Shown piece by piece: positions 37,612 to 46,661 of a DNA stretch of 64,000 nucleotides. Origin of the DNA: an uncultured Chloroflexales bacterium (lineage in GTDB: Bacteria > Chloroflexota > Chloroflexia > Chloroflexales > Chloroflexaceae). How positions within the stretch are numbered: position 1 is the stretch's first letter; every line of letters starts with the position of its first letter. The stretch is from the NCBI GenBank assembly GCA_937902315.1, contig CALGUG010000012.1, positions 186,001-250,000 on the forward strand. The letters are read 5' to 3'. A program made the position numbers and the translations under genes. The notes beneath the pieces were generated by a model that saw only the letters and a list, made by a program, of their open reading frames with translations, was not told the DNA's origin and made no database searches.

Positions 37612-39087
37612 ATGCGATACCGTCTAGCCCTGTTTGTAGCCATCGTTATGCTTGTACTGATAGGCACAGCCCGGCCTGTTGGAGCGCAAGCGACCTTTTC
37701 AAATCTCAAGACAAAACTCGAATTTCCTGAGCGGCTCAGCTTTTCGGCAACGATCGAAGCGAGCAACGAGATCGAGCGTGTCGTGCTGGAGTATGGTACC
37801 AACACACGCAGTTGCGCCAATGTGATCGCCAAAGCCTACCCAGAGATCAGCCCTGCCACGAAGCTCAACGTCAGCTGGACCTGGGAGATGTTGCGATCTG
37901 GCTCCGAGCCGCCCGGCGCCCAGATCTGGTATCGCTGGCGCGCCATCGATGTTACGGGCAAAGAATATGTTTCTGAACAGCAAGAGCTGACCTGGATCGA
38001 TACCAAACGGCGCTGGCAATCGAAAACGCGCGGCTTGGTCACGCTGCACTGGTACGCTGGCAGCGAACGCTTCGCCGATGAGTTGCTCGACAGCGCCGAA
38101 GAGGCTCTACAGCGGCTTGCCAACGACACCAAAGTGCTGCTCAACGAACCGACCGATATCTATATCTACGCCAATACCGAAGATATGCGCGAGGCGATTT
38201 TGTACGAGCCGAGCTGGACGGGCGGCTTGGCCTTCCCCGCTCAGCATATCGTCATCATCGGCATCGCTCCTCAGCAGATGGAGTGGGGCAAACGCACCGT
38301 CGGGCACGAGCTGACCCATATTTTGATCGGCGATCTGGCCTTTTCGTGTATCGGCAGCGTGCCCACCTGGCTCAACGAAGGCATCGCCATGTATGCCGAG
38401 GGCGACCTCGAGCCCGGCTACCAGCAGATTTTGCAGCAGGCGATCGCCACAAACGACCTGATCTCGCTGCGTTCGCTCAATAGCAACTTCTCAGAGCAGA
38501 GCAACAAAGCTCAACTCTCTTACGCGCAATCCTACAGCATCGTGGCCTATCTGATCCAAAACTATAGCCAAGATCAGCTGTTGGCGCTGTTTGCGGCCCT
38601 GCGCGATGGCCAAACGACCGAGGCCGCTCTGCAACAGGTCTATCAGCGCGATCTCGACACGCTAGAGGCCGAATGGCGCAGATGGATCGGCGCGGGGGCC
38701 AGTAACGTGGCGCGCCCTTCGCCCACGCCCAACCTGCAACCGACGATTGTGCCGACCTATCCGCCCGTGATCGTCGAGTCATACCCGACCCAAACGCCCG
38801 ATCCGCGCCGCCCGACCAGCACGCCTATAGCTGTCGGCCAAGCCGATCAAGACGAGCCAACGCGCACTCCAGCTAGCAGTGGTCGGGCGACCCGCAGCGA
38901 TCCCAACCAAAACAGACCGACCGCGACGGTGCCCAGCCAAGCTCCCGCCGATAGCAATGGCGATTCGGGCTTTTTGTTAGCTGGCAGTATGCGGATCTTA
39001 CTTGCGGTTGGCATCTGTCTGATGGCGGCCAGCCTGATCGGCGGCTGTATCGTGGTATGGATGCTCTTGCGTGAGAAGAAGCAGTAG
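37612..39087 (+). CDS. Exported gluzincin metallopeptidase (peptidase MA-like)
   Basis: A 491-residue protein with a signal peptide (1 to about 25, cleaved after GAQA). A beta domain follows, then the zinc site HELTH (His232, Glu233, His236) with third ligand Glu256 in WLNEGIAMY, the gluzincin spacing of MA-like peptidases. A Pro/Thr/Ser-rich linker (about 365-450) leads to a C-terminal membrane span (about 460-482) and a basic tail, REKKQ. It is thus probably tethered to the membrane with its catalytic part outside. The next gene, a solute-binding lipoprotein, starts 10 bp later. Substrate unknown; peptide generation for the binding protein is an inference. Confidence 0.85.
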   Translation: MRYRLALFVAIVMLVLIGTARPVGAQATFSNLKTKLEFPERLSFSATIEASNEIERVVLEYGTNTRSCANVIAKAYPEISPATKLNVSWTWEMLRSGSEPPGAQIWYRWRAIDVTGKEYVSEQQELTWIDTKRRWQSKTRGLVTLHWYAGSERFADELLDSAEEALQRLANDTKVLLNEPTDIYIYANTEDMREAILYEPSWTGGLAFPAQHIVIIGIAPQQMEWGKRTVGHELTHILIGDLAFSCIGSVPTWLNEGIAMYAEGDLEPGYQQILQQAIATNDLISLRSLNSNFSEQSNKAQLSYAQSYSIVAYLIQNYSQDQLLALFAALRDGQTTEAALQQVYQRDLDTLEAEWRRWIGAGASNVARPSPTPNLQPTIVPTYPPVIVESYPTQTPDPRRPTSTPIAVGQADQDEPTRTPASSGRATRSDPNQNRPTATVPSQAPADSNGDSGFLLAGSMRILLAVGICLMAASLIGGCIVVWMLLREKKQ

Positions 39088-39097
39088 GGGAGACAGC

Positions 39098-41221
39098 ATG
39101 AAGCACTATCGACGAATCGTTCTGCTTTGGCTCGCGGCCTGTCTGCTGGTAGCTTGTAGCGCTCTGCCACTGGCCAGCCTTTCATCGAGCAGCAGCGCAG
39201 CGCATACGCTCAGCCGAAGCGGCGCGCCCCAAAGCCAGGCGACGCCTCGCCCAACGCCCCAAGTGCCAGACGGTATGCGCCAGTATCGCGACGATGAAGA
39301 GGGCGCTATTCTCTTTTATCCAAACAACTGGCAGCTTGAGGCCAAGGCCAACAACAGCCTCGCCACGCTCTATCCGCGCAATCGCTCGGTGATCGCGGTC
39401 TGGTTCACCTCGCCCTTCGCTTCGGGCCAGACCTTGCAATCTGCCGCGCTGGCCGTGCGCGACTCAACCCAAAGCGGTCTGAGCGCAATCAATAACCTGC
39501 GCGACGAACAGGTCACATTGGCGAGCGGTCAAAGCGCTTGGCTGAGCGAATATCAAGGCCGTACCGCCGATAACAGCCCGATCACCGTGCAAGTTGTTTC
39601 GACGGTGCGCCGCAGCAAGATCTTTTCGCTTATGAGCTACGGCCTGAGCAATAACTTCGAGCGCGCCCGATCCGATATCGAAGCGATCGGCTACCATATG
39701 TTCCTAGAAGAAGAGATGATCTACGGCTTCCCGCGCAGCCAAACGCTGGTCTTAGCTGGCGGCGAGTCCTCTAACCCGCGCAGCTATGATCCAGCTCATG
39801 CGGGCGGAGACGATCTCGTCTTCAGTGGATTAGTGTCGCTCAATCCGCAATTCCAGATCGAACCCGATCTCGCTTCGGGCTGGGATATCTCGCAAGATGG
39901 TACAGTCTACACCTTCTATCTGCGCGACTACGCCCACTTTCACGACGGTCGACCGGTTACGGCCGAAGATGTGATCTATTCGTGGGAGCGCGCCGCCAAA
40001 CCCGAAACACAATCCGATACGGTGCTGACCTATCTGGGCGATATCGTAGGCGTCAAGGAGATGTTCGAGGGCAAGACCGACTCGATCAGCGGCCTGAAAG
40101 CGCTCGATCCCCACACCCTGCAGGTCACTATCGATGCGCCGAAAAGTTTCTTTTTGATGAAATTGACCTACAGCGTGGCCTATATCGTCGATCGAAACAA
40201 TATCGAATCAGGCCCCGAGTGGTATCGCCAGCCCAACGGCACCGGGCCCTACAAGCTCACCCGCTGGGATAGTATGAAGCTCAAGGTCTACGAGCGCAAC
40301 GAAGATTTCTACCTCGACCCGCCTCAGATCCCAACGATTGTGATGCGGCTCTACGAGGGCACGGGAATGCGCATGTACGAGATGGGCGATATCGATATCA
40401 CCAGCCCGGGCCTCTACGATATCGAGCGGCTGCGCAACCCCAGTGAGCCTATGCACAACGAGCTGAGCGAGATCGTCAGTATGTGCACCTCATACATCAA
40501 CTTCGATATCACCCAAGCGCCCTTCGACGATCCGAAGGTTCGCCAAGCCTTCAGTTTGGCGATCGATCGTCAGCAGTACATCGATGTGGTGATAAAGGGC
40601 AGCGCTCTCAAAGCCAACGGCATTCTGCCGCCCTCGATGCCGGGCCACAATATCAACCTCGTCGGGCTCGACTTCAACCCCGAACTCGCGCGCCAACGCC
40701 TAGCAGAATCGCGCTACGGCAGCGCCCAAGCTCTGCCCAAGATCATCTTCACGGGCAGCGGCTACGGCAGCACCATCAGTCCATCGGTTTCGGCCCTAGT
40801 CGAGATGTGGCGCAAACACCTTGGGGTAGAGGTCGAAGTCGAACAGATTGAGCCAAGCTACTGGATCGATCTGGTCAATGCGGGCCAGCGCGGCCAGCTC
40901 TTTTCAATGGGCTGGTGCGCCGACTACGCCGATCCCGAGAACTTCTTAGACATACTCTTCCATAGCGAAGCCCAACAAAATCGCGGCAAATACAGCAATC
41001 CCGAGGTCGATCGCCTGTTAGAGGCCGCGCGCAGCGAACGCGATAGCGCCAAGCGCATGCAGCTCTATCAGCAGGCCGAGCAAATCATTGTGAATGACGC
41101 GGCTGTGATCCCGCTCCTGCACTCGCTCAGCTTCACGCTGACCAAACCATATGTGAAGGGCTTCATTCACACCCCGATCGGCATTCCTATCGAGCGCTAC
41201 CTCTGGCTCGATCCGCAATAA
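39098..41221 (+). CDS. Oligopeptide-binding-like lipoprotein with an extra N-terminal domain
   Basis: A 707-residue lipoprotein. The signal ends in a lipobox, LVACS (Cys about residue 20). Residues about 55-190 form a beta-rich domain (ILFYPNNWQLEAKANN, FSLMSYGLSN) resembling PsbP/LpqN-type surface domains. From about 215 it is a family-5 solute-binding protein: DLASGWDISQDGTVYTFYLR, then RPVTAEDVIYSWERA and the C-terminal MGWCADYADPENFLDILF. No permease or ATPase gene follows. The gene starts 10 bp after the peptidase stop, with GGGGAGA before the ATG, indicating an operon. The fusion is unusual for OppA-type proteins. Confidence 0.88.
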   Translation: MKHYRRIVLLWLAACLLVACSALPLASLSSSSSAAHTLSRSGAPQSQATPRPTPQVPDGMRQYRDDEEGAILFYPNNWQLEAKANNSLATLYPRNRSVIAVWFTSPFASGQTLQSAALAVRDSTQSGLSAINNLRDEQVTLASGQSAWLSEYQGRTADNSPITVQVVSTVRRSKIFSLMSYGLSNNFERARSDIEAIGYHMFLEEEMIYGFPRSQTLVLAGGESSNPRSYDPAHAGGDDLVFSGLVSLNPQFQIEPDLASGWDISQDGTVYTFYLRDYAHFHDGRPVTAEDVIYSWERAAKPETQSDTVLTYLGDIVGVKEMFEGKTDSISGLKALDPHTLQVTIDAPKSFFLMKLTYSVAYIVDRNNIESGPEWYRQPNGTGPYKLTRWDSMKLKVYERNEDFYLDPPQIPTIVMRLYEGTGMRMYEMGDIDITSPGLYDIERLRNPSEPMHNELSEIVSMCTSYINFDITQAPFDDPKVRQAFSLAIDRQQYIDVVIKGSALKANGILPPSMPGHNINLVGLDFNPELARQRLAESRYGSAQALPKIIFTGSGYGSTISPSVSALVEMWRKHLGVEVEVEQIEPSYWIDLVNAGQRGQLFSMGWCADYADPENFLDILFHSEAQQNRGKYSNPEVDRLLEAARSERDSAKRMQLYQQAEQIIVNDAAVIPLLHSLSFTLTKPYVKGFIHTPIGIPIERYLWLDPQ

Positions 41222-41234
41222 CGCCTAGGTAAAG

Positions 41235-41268
41235 GGTAGTGAGAGGTCTTTCGGAATCTCTCACTACC
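41235..41268 (+). terminator. Hairpin after the solute-binding protein gene
   Basis: GGTAGTGAGAG (41235-41245) pairs with CTCTCACTACC (41258-41268), 14 bp past the stop. No T-run. Confidence 0.55.
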
Positions 41269-41290
41269 TCCTCCACTCGATATGTTCAAA

Positions 41291-41550
41291 CTACGGCGGC
41301 GAGGCTTCTAGCCCCCATTCGGTTCTCACCGCGTCCGCCTACGGCTACAAACCTTCTGCCCTCCCAGGCAAGCCTCGCAGCATTTCGCTGCCTTCGCTGT
41401 TTTCGCTGCGACCTACCCGCTGCACGCAGCGAGTCATGGAGGCGGCTTCGCCAGCGCGGTAGATAGCCCCTCTTGGTTGCGGACAAGCCGTTGATAGCCG
41501 TAGGCGGACGCGGTTGCAGGCTTTTTTGGGGTGCAGACTCCACCGCTAAA
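41291..41550. repeat. Short complete R1 element
   Basis: Left arm: GGCGGCGAGGCTTCTAGC, CCCATTCGG and the core at about 41331-41349. Right arm: core at about 41494-41513, ending at CACCGCTAAA. At about 260 bp it is one of the two shortest complete copies and best shows the unit. The interior is A/T-poor with TTCGCTG repeats. Confidence 0.72.
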
Positions 41551-41591
41551 GCGCTGAAAGATGCAAGCGGACTTGCTATCACTAGTGCGAG

Positions 41592-42305
41592 CTACTTGGT
41601 GGCCACCAACAAGCTCTGGTGTAAATGGCGAAAGCGCTCTTCGACCGCGCTGAAACCAGCAGCGAGCAGGGCTTGGCGATGCAGCTCTACAGCGTGCTGA
41701 CCACGATTGGGCCGCGAAGAGCTTGGAGCGACATAGCCGGGCAAGAACTCGGCGACAAAGGAGTCATCGAAGGCGCGCCAATCTTGAGGGATGTCGGCGC
41801 GGGTTATCTCGTTGAGATAGCGCTGCTCTTCGGGGTCGCCTCGCAGCATAAAGTCGAAGTTAAAGAGCTGGCCGCCCGGCTTCAACAGCTCGAAACAGTT
41901 GCGGTAGAGCGCTGGTAACTCGTCGGAGCCGATCTCGTGTAGCGTCCAGCCGGTGAAGACGACATCGAAGGAGCGGGCGGGCAGGCTGGCGAACAGCTCC
42001 GCACTCAGCAGATCAGATTCGATCCAGCGGATCCGCTCTTGGCCCCAGAGCGTCTTGCCTACCAACAAGCTTTTGGCGGAAGCGTCGACCGCCACAATCT
42101 CGCACGAGGGGATCTGCTGCAGTGCGGCGGAACAGAAGGCACCGCTGCCACAACCCAGATCGAGCAGCTTAACGGGCTGGCCTTGGGCGCGCGCCGCGAT
42201 GGTGTGCGCGATCAGCTGCAAATAATGTGCCCGTCCTGGGCAGTGGTAGTTCATACGCTGCATCCAGCGCTCGTGCCATTCGCGACAGGCTGCATCGAGT
42301 TCCAT
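41592..42305 (-). CDS. SAM-dependent methyltransferase (class I)
   Basis: A 237-residue methyltransferase. Motif I is LLDLGCGSGAFCSAAL (about 46-61), followed by acidic VAVDASAKS and FDVVFTGWTLHE. An N-terminal helix (ACREWHERWMQRMNYHCPG) resembles SAM enzymes acting on small molecules or quinones. The substrate cannot be told. It stands divergent from the alcohol dehydrogenase gene with a 285-bp intergenic region that contains a terminator-like hairpin. Confidence 0.82.
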   Translation of the reverse strand: MELDAACREWHERWMQRMNYHCPGRAHYLQLIAHTIAARAQGQPVKLLDLGCGSGAFCSAALQQIPSCEIVAVDASAKSLLVGKTLWGQERIRWIESDLLSAELFASLPARSFDVVFTGWTLHEIGSDELPALYRNCFELLKPGGQLFNFDFMLRGDPEEQRYLNEITRADIPQDWRAFDDSFVAEFLPGYVAPSSSRPNRGQHAVELHRQALLAAGFSAVEERFRHLHQSLLVATK

Positions 42306-42449
42306 AGGTTTCTTTCCTCTTGTTTATTGAGCAACGCTAAGCGATATCGCTGTAGCAAAACTCGTAAGATTATCCAAAAAGCTTACAGATAGCGTCTATT
42401 TCGTACCACAATTAACCCTCTAGAGCACGTTCATTTAGACAAACATTTG

Positions 42450-42488
42450 GCTTGATGGAGGAATATTACATATTGCCCTCCATCAAGC
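42450..42488. other. Orphan terminator-like hairpin between divergent genes
   Basis: GCTTGATGGAGG (42450-42461) pairs perfectly with CCTCCATCAAGC (42477-42488), followed on the plus strand by TATTTTG. It lies between two divergently transcribed genes, where no upstream gene ends on either strand. It could mark an attenuator of the alcohol dehydrogenase gene or the 3' end of a small RNA. Confidence 0.5.
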
Positions 42489-42590
42489 TATTTTGTATGC
42501 TATAGCAGAGACCCTTTCCAGATCTACCTAGCTAGTGTATCCTGCCCAGAGAACTGTAAAAGTGTATCGGGGTTTGGAAGGAGCTTTGCA

Positions 42591-43751
42591 ATGATTGCAA
42601 CCTTTAATGTCCCGCCCAGCATTGTGGTTGGCGCGGGGGCGAGCGCCCAACTGCCGGAACTTGTGAAACGTTTGGGGGCCAAGCGGGTATTACTAGTGAC
42701 CGACAGCTTTTTTGCGACCAACGGACTGGCCGAGCATTTCGTTAAGCTTTTGGAAGAGGCAGGCATCACGGTTAGTTTGTTTTCTGATGTGCAGCCCGAC
42801 CCAACCGACCGCAATGTGCGGGCCGGTTTGGAGGTCTTTCGGGCCAGCGGGGCCGAAGCGATCGTGGCTTTGGGCGGCGGCAGCCCGATCGACGCTGCCA
42901 AGGTGATCGCCGTTCTGAGCAACAACCCCGAGCCGATGAGCCAGTACATGGGCTACCACAAGATCCCCAAGCCGGGCGCGCCGCTGATCGCCGTGCCGAC
43001 CACGGCGGGCACCGGCAGCGAGGTCACCAAGGCGGCCGTCATCACCGACACCGAACGCGATATCAAGATGATGATGCTCGACGCTCATCTGATGCCGCGC
43101 GCCGCCATCGTCGATTATGAGCTCAGTATGTCGATGCCACCCGCGCTGACGGCCTATGTCGGCGTCGATACGCTGACCCACGGCATCGAGGCTTTTGTGT
43201 CGGCCAAAGCCAACGGCATGAGCGATCAGCTTGCGCTCTCGTGCATCAAGCTTTGCGCCCAGCACCTCTTCACGGCTTGGAGCGAGCCAAACAACCGCGA
43301 GGCGCGGGCGGGCATGGCGCTGGCGGCCTGCCAAGGCGGCATGGCCTTCTCGAACAGTAGCGTCTGTTTGGTGCACGGCATGAGCCGCCCGATCGGCGCG
43401 ATCTTTCACCTAGCCCACGGGCTTTCGAACGCGGTGCTGCTGCCCTCCGTCACGCGCTTTTCGCTGGCAGGCGCGCTCGAGCGCTATGCGATTGTGGCCC
43501 GCACGATGGGCTACGCCAGCGCCGAGGATTCTGATGAGCTAGCGGCAAACAAGCTGGTAGATGGTCTGGAGGAGCTCAATCAGCGCTTGGAGATCCCGCG
43601 TTTGCGCGACTGCAAAGGCATGCACGCCGAGCACTTCGAGAGCGTGCTCAGCAAGATGGCCAACGATGCGCTCGCTTCGGGCAGCCCGCAAAACAATCCA
43701 GTTGTGCCGAGCGCCGAACAGATCATAGAGCTCTATCGTCAAGCGTGGTAA
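42591..43751 (+). CDS. Iron-containing alcohol dehydrogenase
   Basis: A 386-residue group III alcohol dehydrogenase. The NAD(P)-binding loop is GGGSPIDAAKVIAV, then PTTAGTGSEVTKAAV. The metal-ligand signatures are THGIEAFVS and SVCLVHGMSRPIGAIFHLAH, which supply the histidines of the iron site. Length is normal for the family (butanol, 1,3-propanediol or lactaldehyde dehydrogenase-like). Substrate unclear. GGAAGGAGC precedes the ATG by six bp. It converges on the aldolase gene with a shared terminator between them. Confidence 0.94.
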   Translation: MIATFNVPPSIVVGAGASAQLPELVKRLGAKRVLLVTDSFFATNGLAEHFVKLLEEAGITVSLFSDVQPDPTDRNVRAGLEVFRASGAEAIVALGGGSPIDAAKVIAVLSNNPEPMSQYMGYHKIPKPGAPLIAVPTTAGTGSEVTKAAVITDTERDIKMMMLDAHLMPRAAIVDYELSMSMPPALTAYVGVDTLTHGIEAFVSAKANGMSDQLALSCIKLCAQHLFTAWSEPNNREARAGMALAACQGGMAFSNSSVCLVHGMSRPIGAIFHLAHGLSNAVLLPSVTRFSLAGALERYAIVARTMGYASAEDSDELAANKLVDGLEELNQRLEIPRLRDCKGMHAEHFESVLSKMANDALASGSPQNNPVVPSAEQIIELYRQAW

Positions 43752-43758
43752 CAAAACG

Positions 43759-43789
43759 AGGGGCCGTATCGCTGAAGATACGGCCCCTT
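43759..43789. terminator. Bidirectional terminator
   Basis: AGGGGCCGTATC (43759-43770) pairs with GATACGGCCCCT (43777-43788). It is shared by the convergent alcohol dehydrogenase and aldolase genes, ending them from both sides. Confidence 0.8.
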
Positions 43790-43793
43790 CTGA

Positions 43794-44750
43794 TTAGGCC
43801 TTGGTCAGCAGGGCGCGCACGGCCTCCAGTTGGCCATAGGAGCCGAGCTTCTTCGACTTATTGACGATAAACTGAGCGAACTCTTTCACAAAGATCTTGC
43901 CGGGCTTGCGGAAGTCGAACTCGGCGGGGTAATCGCGGAAGTACTCGCGGTGCACGCGGGTCCAGACCAAGCGGCCATCGGTGTCGATGTTGATCTTGGT
44001 GACGCCCAGTTGAGCAGCGCGCGCGAAGTTGTTTTCGTCGACGCCGCGCGCCGAGGGATCCATGGCGCCGCCGGCCTCGTTGATGCGACGCACCTCTTCG
44101 GCGGGCACCGAGCTAGAGCCGTGCATCACCAAGGGGAAGCCGGGCAACTGCTCTTGGATAGCGGCGATGCGATCGAAGTGCAGAGCCTGCTGGCCGCTGA
44201 ATTTATAGGCGCCGTGGCTGGTGCCTACCGCCACCGCCAAGCTGTCGACGCCGGTCTGCTCGACGAAGCGCTTGGCCTCAAGGGGATCGGTCAGCATAGC
44301 GTGCTGCTCGTCGACCGCAATATCCTCTTCGACGCCACCGAGCATACCAAGCTCGGCCTCGACCACAAGGCCCTTGGCATGGGCGCGCTCGACGACTCGC
44401 CGCGTGATCTCGACGTTGCGCTCGAAGGGCTCGTGAGAGGCGTCGATCATCACCGACGAGAAGAAGCCCGAGTCGATACAGTCGTAGCAGGTCTCTTCGT
44501 CGCCATGGTCGAGGTGAACCGCGAAGATCGCTTCGGGATACATCTGCTCGGCAGCCCGCACAATCGCTTCGATCATCGGCTTGCCCGCATACGAGCGAGC
44601 ACCTTTCGAGAGTTGTACGATAAAGGGTGCTTGGGCCTCGATATGGCCTTGGAACAGACCGAGGGCCTGCTCCATGTTGTTGATGTTATATGCTCCAATG
44701 GCGTACTTGCCATAGGCGGCCTCAAACAAGGTCTTGGTTGTGACCAACAT
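43794..44750 (-). CDS. Class II fructose-bisphosphate aldolase family protein
   Basis: A 318-residue zinc-dependent aldolase. Catalytic/zinc region VHLDHGDEE (about 80-88), VEAELGMLGGVEED, then MHGSSSVP near 212 and NIDTDGRLVWT near 240. The family cleaves fructose-1,6-bisphosphate or, in sister groups, tagatose-1,6-bisphosphate and sedoheptulose-1,7-bisphosphate. Extra residues about 220-235 (AGGAMDPSARGVDENN) are not an obvious tagatose marker. The ATG at 44750 has GAGG at 7 bp. Glycolytic or gluconeogenic use fits with PPDK elsewhere in the window. Confidence 0.92.
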   Translation of the reverse strand: MLVTTKTLFEAAYGKYAIGAYNINNMEQALGLFQGHIEAQAPFIVQLSKGARSYAGKPMIEAIVRAAEQMYPEAIFAVHLDHGDEETCYDCIDSGFFSSVMIDASHEPFERNVEITRRVVERAHAKGLVVEAELGMLGGVEEDIAVDEQHAMLTDPLEAKRFVEQTGVDSLAVAVGTSHGAYKFSGQQALHFDRIAAIQEQLPGFPLVMHGSSSVPAEEVRRINEAGGAMDPSARGVDENNFARAAQLGVTKINIDTDGRLVWTRVHREYFRDYPAEFDFRKPGKIFVKEFAQFIVNKSKKLGSYGQLEAVRALLTKA

Positions 44751-44950
44751 AATCTGGCCTCTTTCGTGATTTGGTAAAGCGAGACATTAAACAAGGCTTT
44801 ATTATACTGGCATTTCATAGAGCTCGAAACGGATGCGGCTCAGCGCCCTTGCCCTTCTTCGCTTATGTAGGTTTGGGGTCGGGCGCGCTCAAGCTCCCTT
44901 CGCCCGCAATGGCGGGAGAAGGGCGGGGGGATGAGGGCAGGCTAGCCCAT

Positions 44951-45013
44951 CTGATAGCCGTAGGCGGACGCGGTTAAGTCCGAATGGAAGCGAGAGATCT
45001 CGCCGCCAGAGCT
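44951..45013. repeat. R1 half-copy (right end), first of a back-to-back pair
   Basis: In the gap 44751-45459: core then CCGAATGG and CTCGCCGCCAGAG. A G-rich R3-like end (GGGCGGGGGGATGAGGGC) lies just before it at 44917-44940. Confidence 0.65.
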
Positions 45014-45067
45014 AGATTAACGATCGCTATTCGATTGCGCACTAGTAAGCGAAATTTCTTCAGTTTG

Positions 45068-45131
45068 CTGCGGCTAGGTTTTGCCCCAAAAAAAGGGCCT
45101 TGGCGCGTCCGCCTACGGCTACCAACATCCC
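45068..45131. repeat. R1 half-copy (left end), second of a back-to-back pair
   Basis: GCTGCGGCTAGG, CCCCAAAAAAAGG, then GCGTCCGCCTACGGCTACCA. With the preceding half-copy the two cores point away from each other, the reverse of the usual paired arrangement, so these are two separate elements or an inversion. An R2-like end may follow (ATTTCGTATTAC, about 45196). Confidence 0.55.
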
Positions 45132-45310
45132 GCCCAACAAATGAGGCTGGTAGCTGTGTGTCGAAAGCGCTCCCCAAAACCCACGATTCAAGCGAATTTC
45201 GTATTACAACAGTTATATCGCCGTGTAGCAACTGAATTTGTATTACTGCTTGGTAACAGGTTTTGTAGTATCATCTCATATCGTATCCAGAGCCTATACA
45301 CACCAGCCCC

Positions 45311-45339
45311 ATGATTCGAGCATGGCATGCTTGAATCAT
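45311..45339. promoter_or_regulatory. 29-bp palindrome upstream of the comB-like gene
   Basis: ATGATTC-AGCATG (45311-45324) and CATGCT-GAATCAT (45326-45339) are near-perfect arms around a single base. It lies 121 bp before the GTG start and may be an operator or cruciform. Confidence 0.4.
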
Positions 45340-45459
45340 GCTTGCGGTCTATGCGTTGATGAGAGGAGGTCTCGGCGGAGCGTCCTCTTTGAGGTGTTGT
45401 ACTGGTTGTTTGGAGCGACAATCTGGAATTTGTAGCTCTTTTCAAAGCTAGGAAGACCC

Positions 45460-46194
45460 GTGAGTCATAGTATGCGTTTCGCCCAACAGTCCGATTTCGA
45501 TATTCGTTTTGAATGGGGTATCGAGGGAGTGCGCAACGTTGCCAATCCTCAGCCGAGCGACGCCAGTATTATCGTCGATATCCTCTCGTTCTCGACTTGC
45601 GTCGATATCGCTTGTAGTCGGCAGGCTCAAGTGCTGCCCTACAGCCACAACGACGATTCATCGTTCAGTTACGCCCAAACGCGCAATGCCCTGCTCGCTT
45701 CTAAACGCCTTGAGCAAGGCTATTCGCTCTCGCCTCGCTCGCTACTAAACATCGAAGCGGGCACGCGCTTAGTGCTACCCTCGCCCAATGGGGCCACCCT
45801 AAGCCTAGCCTGCAATAGCCCGATCGTTTTGGCAGGCTCGCTGCGTAACGCCGCAGCGGTGGCGCACTACGCCCAGCGCCACGCCAAGACTATCACTTTG
45901 ATCGCGGCGGGCGAGCGCTGGAACGACGGCAGCCTGCGCCCCGCCATCGAAGATCTTGTGGGAGCCGGCGCGATCATCCACTACCTGAGCGGCAAGAAGT
46001 CGCCCGAAGCTCGCTTGGCAGAACAGGCCTTCTTAAGCCATCACAACGATCTCAGCGCCCTCTTAGTCGCCTGCGCCTCGGCGATCGAACTGAGCGAACG
46101 CGGCTTCGCCTTCGATGTCGCGCTCGCCCTCGAACTCAATGTGAGTACCGCCGTACCGAGGCTGTACGATTCGAGCTTCTTCGCCGCTGAATAA
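45460..46194 (+). CDS. ComB-family 2-phosphosulfolactate phosphatase-like protein
   Basis: A 244-residue protein with the ComB signatures IIVDILSFSTCVDIA, LPSPNGATLSL near residue 108, and LIAAGERWNDGSLRPAIED near 147. ComB is a magnesium-dependent phosphatase making sulfolactate in coenzyme M synthesis, but bacterial homologues are common without that pathway. No ComA or ComC is nearby, so the substrate here is open. It starts with GTG at 45460 behind AGGAAG; an in-frame ATG lies 12 bp later. A perfect terminator follows within 10 bp. Confidence 0.88.
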   Translation: MSHSMRFAQQSDFDIRFEWGIEGVRNVANPQPSDASIIVDILSFSTCVDIACSRQAQVLPYSHNDDSSFSYAQTRNALLASKRLEQGYSLSPRSLLNIEAGTRLVLPSPNGATLSLACNSPIVLAGSLRNAAAVAHYAQRHAKTITLIAAGERWNDGSLRPAIEDLVGAGAIIHYLSGKKSPEARLAEQAFLSHHNDLSALLVACASAIELSERGFAFDVALALELNVSTAVPRLYDSSFFAAE

Positions 46195-46198
46195 GGCA

Positions 46199-46230
46199 TA
46201 AAAGCTGGAGTCGCGCGACTCCAGCTTTTC
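46199..46230 (+). terminator. Terminator of the comB-like gene
   Basis: AAAGCTGGAGTCG (46201-46213) pairs with CGACTCCAGCTTT (46216-46228), ending in TTTT. Confidence 0.88.
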
Positions 46231-46310
46231 CCTCACTCTCGGGTTAAGAGGCTCATTTCCGAACTGCTCACATCGATAGCACTTGTTCCCTTCAGGTGCT
46301 TTATTTCGTT

Positions 46311-46375
46311 GGCCGAGAGATCTCAACCTTCCTTTCGGCTTCTAGCGTGTCCGCCTCCGGCTACCACCATCCCTT
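46311..46375. repeat. R1 half-copy (left end)
   Basis: In the gap 46195-46718: TGGCCGAGAG, CCTTTCGGCTTCTAGC, then the diverged core GTGTCCGCCTCCGGCTACCA. No clear right arm follows; a GCAGC-rich hairpin region lies after it (46400-46440). Confidence 0.55.
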
Positions 46376-46464
46376 GCACCCATGCGACACATCACCTCGC
46401 AGCTTGCGCTGCGACTTGCTTGCTGCCAGCCGCAAGCAGGCTCAAAGACAGCCTTTCGCTGCTG

Positions 46465-46571
46465 ATACCAAATCCGTTTAAAGACGTGCATTCTCGCAAC
46501 AAGAACGAGAAAAATAGTCGAGTTCCGCTCTGCCGAAGGCCAAAGAGAACCTAATCAACCGGATTCGGTAT
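46465..46571. repeat. Complete R2 MITE-like element, reverse orientation
   Basis: ATACCAAATCCG (46465-46476) and CGGATTCGGTAT (about 46560-46571) are the inverted ends; GTTCCGCTCTGCCGAAGGCC is the internal signature. At 107 bp it lacks the extra hairpin of longer copies. Confidence 0.78.
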
Positions 46572-46661
46572 GATGTAACAAATTTCGCATCAGTTGCGGA
46601 GGTTTGAGCGTGTCGCTTGCGTTCGATTGAGCGAACAGCACTTGGCGAGATAGCACAAACC

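Noticed and set aside
43830..44777. A 315-codon open frame antisense to the class II aldolase
   Set aside because: The minus strand encodes an intact aldolase with ribosome site; the plus frame has no motif.
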